A DNA stretch of 64,000 nucleotides from Actinomycetota bacterium (GTDB lineage: Bacteria > Actinomycetota > Thermoleophilia > Gaiellales > Gaiellaceae): the NCBI GenBank assembly GCA_005888315.1, contig VAWH01000072.1, forward strand, positions 1-64,000, given 5' to 3'. Position 1 is the stretch's first letter, and the number at the start of each line of letters is the position of its first letter. The position numbers and the translations under genes were made by a program. Shown here in pieces: positions 58,601 through 64,000 of this stretch. The notes under the pieces were generated by a model. That model made no database searches and was not told the origin of the DNA. It saw only the letters and a program-made list of their open reading frames with translations.

Positions 58601-58723
58601 ACCGCCGCGGTTCCGGTCGCGCACCTGCTCGAAGATCCCTTCGTCCTCCCACCACTGCAGAATCTCCTCTTCGAGCCGAGGATGGTCGGGAACCGACGGC
58701 AGCGGCGTGAAGACCTGCTCCAT
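55661..58723 (-). CDS. ileS: Isoleucyl-tRNA synthetase
   Basis: IleRS charges tRNA-Ile and edits Val. The 1020-aa protein has the HIGH-type region GPVTANKKLGVHTAWGR (about 49-65), the CP1 editing domain with YLVVWTTTPWTLPANVAAAV, several zinc-like Cys pairs (WCPRCGTSLSQHE, CQSCGEPVKR) and a long C-terminal domain. The KMSKS-type loop reads GREMHGSWGNLIEAEEAFER (about 608-627): the second Lys, present as MHKSWGN in related enzymes I know, is Gly here. TAGAAT lies 6 nt before the ATG. No T-box leader is possible with so short a 5' end. Confidence 0.94.
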   Translation of the reverse strand: MEQVFTPLPSVPDHPRLEEEILQWWEDEGIFEQVRDRNRGGPKWSFIDGPVTANKKLGVHTAWGRTLKDVFQRYKALRGFDQRYQNGFDCQGLWIEVGVERQLGLNSKREIEEYGLEKFAAKCREVVVWAAEELTRGCKRLGQWMDWGNDYFTFSDTNMEYIWRFLKVVDEKGWLFLGHRSTEWCPRCGTSLSQHELTQAGVYQERADPSLYVRFPLLEREREYLVVWTTTPWTLPANVAAAVDPDAQYGRRENGEWVAVARYPDETFEEVLRGEQLVGWRYRGPYDHLPAAAEVEHRAVAWEEVSLEEGTGIVHIAPGAGQEDFELGRREGLPVLTPVDEAGRFYEDYGWLHGTSTGDAADQIAGDLRERALLVEAGLYEHRYPHCWRCDTPLIWRVSDDWFISVEEIRQPLLDANATVEWTPPQYGKRMDDWLRNMDDWNISRRRFYGLPLPFYRCTCGELNVIGSRAELEDRAVEGIEQLEELHRPWIDRVLIRCQSCGEPVKRVAEVGDVWLDAGIVPFSTLGWQNPEWIEGGYATGASRELSHADLPDQSYWEEWFPAHWVSEMREQIRLWLYSLMFMSVALTGKAPYRQVLTYEKLLDAEGREMHGSWGNLIEAEEAFERMGADVMRWLYCQQPPTQNIRFGFAPAEEVKRRLLTLWNSVKFLVDYGNIDGFRPRLEDLEGGPDAELQPLDRWVVARTAQLVADATSAYEEFRTIDVIRSFDDFVDDLSNWYIRRSRRRFWDGDEVALRTLWHALVQGVRVIAPVMPFLTEHLWRNLVPHGAASVFLAGWPEERARDETLLSEIAETRRVVRLGHMARQSAGLKVRQPLRRLVVDGTWLSDEHAAEVRDELRVKQVELGPVEATELRVKPNLPVLGPKLGKELRPVRAALEAGEFEELDGGRFRVGEHELGPDEVLVERTGKEGWAVASGDGVTVALDTALDAELELEALVLDLIHRINSLRKEQGLKLTDRIRITLPAAQKELLQHEDWIKQETLAVEIDTDGGSAEPQIAKA

Positions 58724-58735
58724 CCCTCGATTCTA
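58724..58735 (-). promoter_or_regulatory. -10 box for leaderless ileS mRNA
   Basis: TAGAAT on the minus strand (58735-58730) is exactly 6 nt before the ileS ATG. Confidence 0.65.
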
Positions 58736-58802
58736 GGCTCAGGGAACAACGGGTCCGCGCCGGGCGTTTCAGTGAACGACGACAGAGGAAAGGAACAACG
58801 AA

Positions 58803-59132
58803 ATGAGCACTGCTGTAACCGAGTCGAGCTTCGAGCAGGAGGTCCTACAGAGCGACAAGCCTGTGATCGTCGACTTCTGGGCCGAGTGGTGCGGGCCGTG
58901 CCACGCTGTCTCGCCCGTGCTCGACAAGATCGCCGAGGAGCGGGACAGCGACCTGAAGCTCGTCAAGGTGAATATCGACGAGGAGCCTTCGCTGGCTCAG
59001 AAGTACGGCGTCGTCTCGATTCCGACGATAATCCTCTTCCGCGCCGGCGAGCCGGCAGCGGCTGCGATCGGCGCCCAGCCGAAAAGCGCGATCGAGAAAT
59101 CGCTGGGCCTGTCCGAGAACGGCGCCGGCTAA
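58803..59132 (+). CDS. trxA: Thioredoxin
   Basis: A 109-aa thioredoxin with the redox motif FWAEWCGPCHAVSPVLDKIA, the cis-Pro strand VVSIPTIILFRAGEPA and the usual helices. Thioredoxin is the general disulfide reductant and a likely electron donor for thiol enzymes; whether it serves the selenoproteins is unknown. AGGAAAGGA lies 8-16 nt before the ATG, a strong Shine-Dalgarno sequence, so this gene is leadered. Confidence 0.95.
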   Translation: MSTAVTESSFEQEVLQSDKPVIVDFWAEWCGPCHAVSPVLDKIAEERDSDLKLVKVNIDEEPSLAQKYGVVSIPTIILFRAGEPAAAAIGAQPKSAIEKSLGLSENGAG

Positions 59133-59161
59133 AGCGAATTCGCACGCTGGCAGAGGCTCAC

Positions 59162-59179
59162 CCGCGGAGGTCTCCGCGG
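59162..59179. terminator. Hairpin after trxA
   Basis: CCGCGGA (59162-59168) and TCCGCGG (59173-59179) flank GGTC between two convergent genes. No T-run. Confidence 0.5.
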
Positions 59180-59201
59180 CCAGGGTCCGTGTCCGCCCGG
59201 T

Positions 59202-59348
59202 CTAGTTCTTGGCGTGCTCGAGGTACGAGAGGAACGCGGCATGCTTGGCGAGATACGCCTCAAGCTCCGCGATTCCAACGCCGGCCCAGTCCTCCAGCCA
59301 GCTCTCCTCGAGATCCGCTTCGATCCGGTGGAAGCCTCGATCGCTCAT
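59202..59348 (-). CDS. Small conserved protein, 48 aa
   Basis: The peptide starts MSDRGFHRIEADLEESWLED and continues WAGVGIAELEAYLAKHAAFL with a short Tyr/Leu/His tail. It is acidic at the N-terminus and helical throughout, with no TM segment. Such short Trp/Glu-rich proteins are common in actinobacteria, but I know no function. The ATG at 59348 is the first one that leaves a coherent helix; longer in-frame versions are antisense to the lipid kinase gene. Confidence 0.5.
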   Translation of the reverse strand: MSDRGFHRIEADLEESWLEDWAGVGIAELEAYLAKHAAFLSYLEHAKN

Positions 59349-59420
59349 GACATGAATGATCGACCCGATTCGGCCGAGAATCCATGAGCCGAACGGCCTA
59401 AATTGGCTGGCCGAAGGGCC

Positions 59421-59435
59421 TATGCTCGCGCGGCC
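59421..59435 (+). promoter_or_regulatory. -10 box for the lipid-kinase gene
   Basis: TATGCT (59421-59426) is 9 nt before the TTG at 59436 and favours it over the TTG at 59403, which lies upstream of the box. Confidence 0.45.
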
Positions 59436-60230
59436 TTGGCCGGCTTCCTCCTGATCAATCCGCGCTCGGGGCGAGGCGGTCCAAGCCCCGACGAGCTCGC
59501 TGCAGCAGCGCGCGCCCGAGGGATCGACCCGCACGTGTTGGGTGGGGAGGACGACGTCATGGCGGTTGCTCGCGAAGCGGACGCCGCCGCGATCGGGATT
59601 GCCGGCGGCGACGGGTCGCTGGCGCCGGTTGCGCAGGTTGCACTCGAGCGCGAGCTGCCCTTCGTCTGCGTTCCCTTCGGGACGCGTAACCACTTCGCGC
59701 GCGATGTCGGTCTCGACCGCGACGATCCGTTTGCGGCGCTCGAGGCCTTCGGCGGCGAGGAACTGCGGATCGATGTCGGCCGGGCGGGCGAGCGGCTGTT
59801 CCTGAACAACGTCTCGGTCGGGGCCTACGCCTCGCTCGTCCGCCGACGTGAGGCGCGCCGGCGCCGTCGCGAGTCGCTGGCACGGCTGCGCGCTCTCATG
59901 CGAACGATTCGCCATCCATACCGCCTGCGCCTACGCGTGAATGGCGAGCCGCTCGCCGCTCGCGTCGTCGTCGTAGCAAACAACGCCTACGAGCTGAGGC
60001 TGTTCGACCTCGGCGCCCGGCGAAAGCTGACCGAGGGACGCCTGCACCTCTACGCAGCGGGCGGTCTGCTCCCGACAGCCTGGGAGGAGCGCGTGGGCGA
60101 GACGTTCGAGCTCGACGGCCCGCGCGGCCTGCAGGCGGCGATCGACGGCGAGCCGACCGAGCTCGCGACGCCGGTCGCCTTGCGCGTTCAGCGGCGAGCG
60201 CTACGCGTGCTCGTCCCGCCAGGCCGCTAG
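59436..60230 (+). CDS. Diacylglycerol/lipid kinase family protein (DgkB/YegS-like), 264 aa
   Basis: The catalytic domain opens FLLINPRSGRGGPSPDELAA, followed by the nucleotide and catalytic motif AIGIAGGDGSLAPVAQVALE (GGDGS) and VPFGTRNHFARDVGLD. The C-terminal beta-sandwich has LFLNNVSVGAYASLVRRREA and GGLLPTAWEERVGETFELDG. Such enzymes phosphorylate diacylglycerol or related lipids with ATP at the membrane. The 3' end overlaps the convergent NUDIX gene by 30 bp. Confidence 0.88.
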   Translation: MAGFLLINPRSGRGGPSPDELAAAARARGIDPHVLGGEDDVMAVAREADAAAIGIAGGDGSLAPVAQVALERELPFVCVPFGTRNHFARDVGLDRDDPFAALEAFGGEELRIDVGRAGERLFLNNVSVGAYASLVRRREARRRRRESLARLRALMRTIRHPYRLRLRVNGEPLAARVVVVANNAYELRLFDLGARRKLTEGRLHLYAAGGLLPTAWEERVGETFELDGPRGLQAAIDGEPTELATPVALRVQRRALRVLVPPGR

Positions 60231-60713
60231 CACGAGCGGGACATTCTCGAACGCGAGCTCGTCCGCAGCGGGAAGCTCGTCAGGGTCGAACCAGTGCAGC
60301 TCCGAGACGTCATCGGCCGGCGCAGCCTCTCCGCCAACCACGCGCGCTGTCCAGTAGAGGTTCAGCGTCGCCTCTGCCGTCGAGTCGCCGCCGTAGCGAT
60401 CCATCCAGATGCCGAGAAAACGCTCGGGCTCAACCTCCAGGCCCGTCTCCTCCCTCAGTTCCCGGCGAAGGCCGTCTAGGGGATCCTCGCCTTCGTCGAG
60501 AAAGCCGCCCGGGATGTCCCAGAAGCCCTGAAAAGGCGCGACGGCCCTGCGCGCGAGCAAGACGCGTCCGGCGTCGACGCAGAGTGCACCGGCGGTCGGC
60601 TTCGAGCTCCCGTAGGCGATGAAACCGCAGGCAGAACAGGCGAGCCGCGCGCTGTCACCCGCGAGCTCGCTGCGGCAACGCGGACAGAAGGTCCAACCCT
60701 CGAGCTCGCCCAT
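60201..60713 (-). CDS. NUDIX hydrolase with N-terminal zinc ribbon, 170 aa
   Basis: The N-terminus MGELEGWTFCPRCRSELAG with ACSACGFIAYG forms a two-CxxC zinc ribbon, as in NudC-like and ADP-ribose-type NUDIX proteins. The NUDIX box is GGFLDEGEDPLDGLRRELRE followed by ETGLEV. Likely a (di)nucleotide or nucleoside diphosphate-X pyrophosphatase. The ATG at 60713 places the ribbon at the N-terminus; the upstream extension is antisense to the crp-like operon. A 24-bp palindrome begins 2 bp upstream. Confidence 0.9.
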   Translation of the reverse strand: MGELEGWTFCPRCRSELAGDSARLACSACGFIAYGSSKPTAGALCVDAGRVLLARRAVAPFQGFWDIPGGFLDEGEDPLDGLRRELREETGLEVEPERFLGIWMDRYGGDSTAEATLNLYWTARVVGGEAAPADDVSELHWFDPDELPAADELAFENVPLVLAAWRDEHA

Positions 60714-60714
60714 C

Positions 60715-60738
60715 TGATGTAGGTGTACACCTACATCA
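60715..60738. promoter_or_regulatory. 24-bp perfect palindrome between divergent genes
   Basis: TGATGTAGGTGT (60715-60726) is exactly mirrored by ACACCTACATCA (60727-60738). It sits 2 bp before the NUDIX start and 23 bp before the small acidic ORF, so a dimeric regulator bound here could control both directions. Confidence 0.75.
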
Positions 60739-60760
60739 CCCTTCCGACCAAGGAGCACTG

Positions 60761-60889
60761 ATGCAAGAACAACCGGAGCCGACCTCCGAAGAAGAAGAGC
60801 AGGCGCCCGAGGACCAGGAAGAGCATGAAGCGATGCGCGGGCCGGGCCACGAAGACCCGCCCGAGGTGGAGGAGATTCACGACGCATGA
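60761..60889 (+). CDS. Small acidic peptide, 42 aa
   Basis: The peptide MQEQPEPTSEEEEQAPEDQE then EHEAMRGPGHEDPPEVEEIH-type sequence has about 18 Glu/Asp residues and almost no hydrophobic ones, so it should be disordered. AGGAG (60751-60755) is a strong Shine-Dalgarno sequence, and the TGA overlaps the ATG of the cNMP-binding gene, so it is very probably translated. I do not recognise it. It could be a charged spacer partner or a leader. Confidence 0.6.
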   Translation: MQEQPEPTSEEEEQAPEDQEEHEAMRGPGHEDPPEVEEIHDA

Positions 60890-61260
60890 GTCCCAAATTC
60901 GTTCCCGCCGGGCTTGCCGAACTGCAACGCATCGGGCTGCTTGCCGAGCTCCCGGGCGAAACTCTGGTCAGGCTCGCCGGCAAGATGCGCCGCGAGCAGG
61001 TCGCGGCCGGCGGCGCGGTCGTCGAGGAAGGCGAGGACGGCGACCGCTTCTACGTCGTCCTCGCCGGGATGTTCACGGTCAGCCAGGCCTCGCTGGGGCC
61101 GCGGCGAGTCCTGAGGCCCGGCGACTACTTCGGCGAGGTCGCGCTCGCGATGGACGTGCCCCGCACCGCCTCCGTGCGGGCCCTGACGCAGGCGACGGTT
61201 GCGAGCTGCGACCGCGAGACGTTCGACGAGTTCATCCGGCCGCTTTTCGCTGACGCCTAG
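60886..61260 (+). CDS. Stand-alone cyclic-nucleotide-binding domain protein, 124 aa
   Basis: One cNMP-binding domain fills the protein: LLAELPGETLVRLAGKMRRE, GGAVVEEGEDGDRFYVVLAG and the phosphate-binding cassette GDYFGEVALAMDVPRTASVR. The PBC Arg (PRTAS) is intact, so cAMP or cGMP binding is plausible. The helix-turn-helix of CRP/FNR is absent; it must act on a partner. It overlaps the acidic ORF (ATGA) and converges on the next gene with a 4-bp overlap (CTAG). Confidence 0.85.
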   Translation: MSPKFVPAGLAELQRIGLLAELPGETLVRLAGKMRREQVAAGGAVVEEGEDGDRFYVVLAGMFTVSQASLGPRRVLRPGDYFGEVALAMDVPRTASVRALTQATVASCDRETFDEFIRPLFADA

Positions 61261-63362
61261 CGGAGGATCCCGGTGTGGCCCAGTGAGTAGCGGCCCGGCT
61301 GCGGCCATACACACACGCCATGGGGCCCGTAGCCGACCGAGATACGTGCGAGCACGCGGCCGTCCTTGGTGCTGATCGCATAGACCTGCGCGTCGTAGCG
61401 CGCCGACAGCCACAGCACCTTGCCGTCGGCAGAGACCCCGCCCATGTCCGGGCTGCCGCCGACGTTCCACTTGGCGACAAGCTTCCGGGTGGCGAAGTCG
61501 AGCACGGAAATCGTGCCCTCGTTCCGATTGGTGACGTAGAGCAGCTTCGCGTCGCGGCTGGGATACAGGCCGTGTGCACCGGCGCCCGTGTGGATGAACC
61601 CGAGCACATGCCGGCCAGTTCGATCGATCTCCCAGACCCCGTTCGAGGCCATGTCAGCGACGTAGAACACCTTTCCGTCGGGCGAAAGCTTGACATCCTG
61701 CGGCATCGCGCTTGCGCGCGGCAGGTGCAGGACGCCGACAACTCGCTCCCGCCGCACGTCGACCTTCACCATCTCCGCGGAGAATTCGCAGCTGGCCAGC
61801 AGGAAACGTCCGTCCGCGGAGAAGTCCATGTGATCGACCCCGCTGCACGGCACGCGGAGCACACGGTGAAGCTTCATCGTATGGGCGAAGCGGAAGTCGA
61901 GCCGGTGCTCGCGCTCGGCGACCACGATCGCGTAACGGCCGTCGGGGGTGAAGTAAAGGTTGTAGGGGTCGCTAACGTGCACCGGTCTGCCCTTCGGCCG
62001 CCCGGTAATGGGGCTGACGGGCGTCAAACTGTTACCGACGTCGTTGTCCACCCAGAGCGTCTTCAGGTCGTACGAAGGCGTCACATGCTGGGGCAGCAGA
62101 CCAACGCGGTAGTGCGCCACGATCTTGAAGGTCCGCTGGTCGATCACGTCGACGGTGTTGCTGGCGCTGTTCGGGACGTAGACCCGCGGCGGGACGTTGC
62201 GGACGACGCGGCTGAAGGCGTTCGCGCCGTCGTGGGCGTAGACGTTGACCGCGAGTGGGGTAGCGTGCGGGGTCGGTGGCCGCCTTGCTCGCGGCGTGCG
62301 AGCCGTGACAGCTGCCAGGCTCGTCAGCCCGGCCAAAGTCGTCCGGTTGCGGCCCCCGGCGACCATGACCGTTCGACCCACCGTCGCCACGGCTGCATCG
62401 GAGAGCGGCTGCGGGAGCCGTCCCACTATCCGGATCCGGCCGCTGAGTGGATCGACCGCGACGATCCTGGCCGTCGGAGTGTTCGGTCCCGCTGAGCGGC
62501 CGCCGACCACGAGCGCGCGATTGCCGAGCGCAGCCGCGCCGGCATGTGTCGTCGGCGCCGGCAGCTTGCCGAGAGCGCGCACAGCCCGTGTCTCGGGATC
62601 GAACACGTAGACGGCGCGGCTCGCAGTCCCGTTCGGGAGCGAACCGCCTGCGACGACGAGCTTGCCGCCCGCGGCAGTCACGGCCGCATAGCGGAGCGGC
62701 GTCGGCAGGCGGGCGACGACGCGAGCGCTTCTGCCGGGGTGCCAGCTCACGATCGTGTTGAGCCAGCTCGTGCCTGTATACCCCCCGACGACGTAGGCCT
62801 CGTCGCCGAGAACTGCGGCGGCGTGGTCGCTGCTAGGGGCCGGCAGTCGCCCGACTCGAGTCGTCACACCGGTCGCGGGGTCGACGCGGAGGATCTGGTC
62901 GAGCTGGCGGATCCCGTCACCGCCGCCGAGCTCGTAGGCGAACGAGCCGATTCGGACTGCCGCACCGTCGTGGAAGACGGTCGGCAGGCGACCGATCGTC
63001 CGCGAGCGGCCGCCCTCGATCGCGCGGACCTCTCCGGTCGAGGTGTCCGCGGAATCGAGTCCGCCGAGAATGAGAATCCGGCGTCCGAACGTCGCGATTG
63101 CCGCGTCCTGAGTCGGGATCGCCAGGGAGCCTGCGGCATGCGACGCGATCCGCAGCGCACCGGCCCGCTGCGCGTGCCGCCGAGCGGCAGGTAGCGGGGC
63201 GGCAGATCGATGGGAGGCCGCGCGATCGTCGTGATCGAAACCTGCCGCCCAGACTCCGGCTGCGCCGGCGCCGGCGGCGATCAGCAGACTCGCGATCGCG
63301 ATGCGACGCCACCGCTTCGGGCTCGCCCGCCGCTCCGCACGCGTGAGAGGCGTCTCGGCCAC
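61257..63362 (-). CDS. Membrane-anchored double beta-propeller protein (Kelch plus YVTN), 701 aa
   Basis: A basic N-tail and one TM helix (WRRIAIASLLIAAGAGAAGV, about 18-37) anchor the protein. Residues about 85-345 form a Kelch propeller (RRILILGGLDSADTSTGEV, DEAYVVGGYTGTSWLNTIVS, GGKLVVAGGSLPNGTASRAV). After a proline-rich linker, residues about 395-700 form a YVTN propeller (PPRVYVPNSASNTVDVIDQR, LYVTNRNEGTISVLDF, DGRVLARISVGYGPHGVCVW). Both are displayed outside. No enzymatic motif. GTG start. Bacterial proteins with two different propellers in tandem are fairly common among surface proteins. Confidence 0.8.
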   Translation of the reverse strand: MAETPLTRAERRASPKRWRRIAIASLLIAAGAGAAGVWAAGFDHDDRAASHRSAAPLPAARRHAQRAGALRIASHAAGSLAIPTQDAAIATFGRRILILGGLDSADTSTGEVRAIEGGRSRTIGRLPTVFHDGAAVRIGSFAYELGGGDGIRQLDQILRVDPATGVTTRVGRLPAPSSDHAAAVLGDEAYVVGGYTGTSWLNTIVSWHPGRSARVVARLPTPLRYAAVTAAGGKLVVAGGSLPNGTASRAVYVFDPETRAVRALGKLPAPTTHAGAAALGNRALVVGGRSAGPNTPTARIVAVDPLSGRIRIVGRLPQPLSDAAVATVGRTVMVAGGRNRTTLAGLTSLAAVTARTPRARRPPTPHATPLAVNVYAHDGANAFSRVVRNVPPRVYVPNSASNTVDVIDQRTFKIVAHYRVGLLPQHVTPSYDLKTLWVDNDVGNSLTPVSPITGRPKGRPVHVSDPYNLYFTPDGRYAIVVAEREHRLDFRFAHTMKLHRVLRVPCSGVDHMDFSADGRFLLASCEFSAEMVKVDVRRERVVGVLHLPRASAMPQDVKLSPDGKVFYVADMASNGVWEIDRTGRHVLGFIHTGAGAHGLYPSRDAKLLYVTNRNEGTISVLDFATRKLVAKWNVGGSPDMGGVSADGKVLWLSARYDAQVYAISTKDGRVLARISVGYGPHGVCVWPQPGRYSLGHTGILR

Positions 63363-63385
63363 GGACGTCTAGGATGCCCGACCGG

Positions 63386-64000
63386 CTAGGCGGCTGCGCC
63401 GGTTCCGCTCGATTCGGCGAGGACGGCATCCGCAAGCCGCGGCCAGGCCTCCTTGGCCCAGTCGCCGAAGGGTGTGTCGCAGAGGCAGGCGCAGGCGAGC
63501 CCCGCTTCCGGATCGATCCAGAGGAAGCTGCCGCTCTGTCCGAAGTGGCCGAAGGTACGCGACGAGTTGCGCTCGCCGGTCCAGTGCGGCCGCTTTCCGT
63601 CGCGCAGCTCGAAGCCGAGCCCCCAGTCGTTGGGATCCATCCGGCCGAAGCCGGGGAGGACGCCGACGAGACCCGGGAAGGCAACGGCTGTCGCCTCAGC
63701 CAGGGTCTCAGGGGCGATCGAGCTCGGAGCCAGCAACTCGCGGCCGACAGAGAGCAGGTCGTCGAGGGTGCCACTTACCCCGGAGGCCGGCGACCCGTCG
63801 AGCGAAGCGGTCAGGCCGAGCGGCTCGAGCACAGCCTGTCGTAGGTACTCGGCGAACGGCATCTCCGCCCGCTCGGCGACCACGTTTGCGAGCACTTCGA
63901 AGCCGGCGTTCGAATAGATCCGCCGCGTGCCCGGCTGCGCGATCGGTGTCTCGCCGTCGGGCGGCAGTCCCGATGCATGCGCGAGCAGGTGCCGCGCGGT
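63386..64000 (-). CDS. Serine hydrolase, class C beta-lactamase fold (5' end beyond window)
   Basis: The visible C-terminal 204 residues hold the YxN motif in TRRIYSNAGFEVLANVVAER, PFAEYLRQAVLEPLGL and the KTG-equivalent region FGHFGQSGSFLWIDPEAGLA. This is typical of class C beta-lactamase/esterase-like proteins (D-aminopeptidases, EstB, PBP4*). The SxxK serine lies outside the window to the right. The end runs to AESSGTGAAA. It is 23 bp from the propeller gene start on the same strand, so the two may form an operon. Confidence 0.85.
   Translation of the reverse strand, partial: TARHLLAHASGLPPDGETPIAQPGTRRIYSNAGFEVLANVVAERAEMPFAEYLRQAVLEPLGLTASLDGSPASGVSGTLDDLLSVGRELLAPSSIAPETLAEATAVAFPGLVGVLPGFGRMDPNDWGLGFELRDGKRPHWTGERNSSRTFGHFGQSGSFLWIDPEAGLACACLCDTPFGDWAKEAWPRLADAVLAESSGTGAAA

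Overview
This is a 64 kb stretch of a GC-rich genome with dense, short-gapped genes on both strands and many GTG and TTG starts. The gene order rplM-rpsI-glmM-glmS-acpS-nnr-alr, a stand-alone HU protein, secreted proteins with actinobacterial Ig-like repeats and a widespread leaderless-promoter signature (TANNNT about 6-8 nt before the start codon) all point to an actinobacterium. My best guess is the class Thermoleophilia (Gaiellales/Solirubrobacterales relatives), but that is inference. I see no rRNA, tRNA, CRISPR array, prophage or recognisable transposase.

Layout. 1-1526: an SDR fragment, a small conserved protein and an EamA permease that leads into a DHA2 drug transporter. 3.0-9.9 kb: a tyrosine/homogentisate catabolic region (hppD, a FAH-family hydrolase, a sarcosine-oxidase-like flavoprotein and hmgA) with a VOC protein, a DUF2071 protein and a CDF metal transporter; two identical 15-bp palindromic operators precede the flavoprotein-hmgA pair. 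10.8-14.2 kb: an SGNH-MBOAT-SGNH acyl-transfer module. 14.2-18.1 kb: a chain of overlapping genes (HAD phosphatase, DNA glycosylase, GNAT, GST, sulfurtransferase). 19.3-22.1 kb: murI-rph-mgtC-rdgB. 22.9-23.2 kb: a 110-bp repeat in tandem, each copy carrying a strong intrinsic terminator. 23.2-32.2 kb: roadblock protein, pyrE, HU, pyrF, D,D-carboxypeptidase, PfkB kinase, GH25 lysozyme, guaB and guaA, the last two separated by a long RNA-foldable inverted repeat. 32.4-38.1 kb: PLD protein, uracil-DNA glycosylase, rplM, rpsI, glmM, glmS. 38.1-43.2 kb: an insertion-like block between glmS and acpS, bounded by a diverged copy of the glmS 3' end and a diverged copy of the acpS 5' end. 43.2-47.5 kb: acpS, nnr, a broken alr, a CCA/poly(A)-polymerase-like gene and a methyltransferase. 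47.5-64 kb: regulators, a large subtilase, fabI, several beta-propellers, ileS, trxA, a lipid kinase, a NUDIX hydrolase, a cNMP-binding protein and a partial beta-lactamase-fold hydrolase.

Main discoveries. Two genes missed by ordinary ORF calling are selenoprotein genes with in-frame UGA exactly at the redox-active position: a SelW/Rdx-type CxxU protein (47563-47778) and a TxxU peroxiredoxin (53658-53200). Each has a perfect stem-loop with a loop G about 21-26 nt after the UGA (bacterial SECIS geometry) and a TANNNT box at leaderless spacing. The Sec machinery (selA, selB, selC, selD) is not in this window. A second theme is mosaicism: a dispersed palindromic repeat (core TCGCTTGCGA) sits at the tandem terminators and at the two places where a short ORF mimics the first ten or so residues of the gene that follows it (1416 and 43089). 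A third is unusual initiation: two genes appear to start with CTG in CTGA overlaps, and guaA's ribosome-binding site and start codon can pair with the end of guaB.
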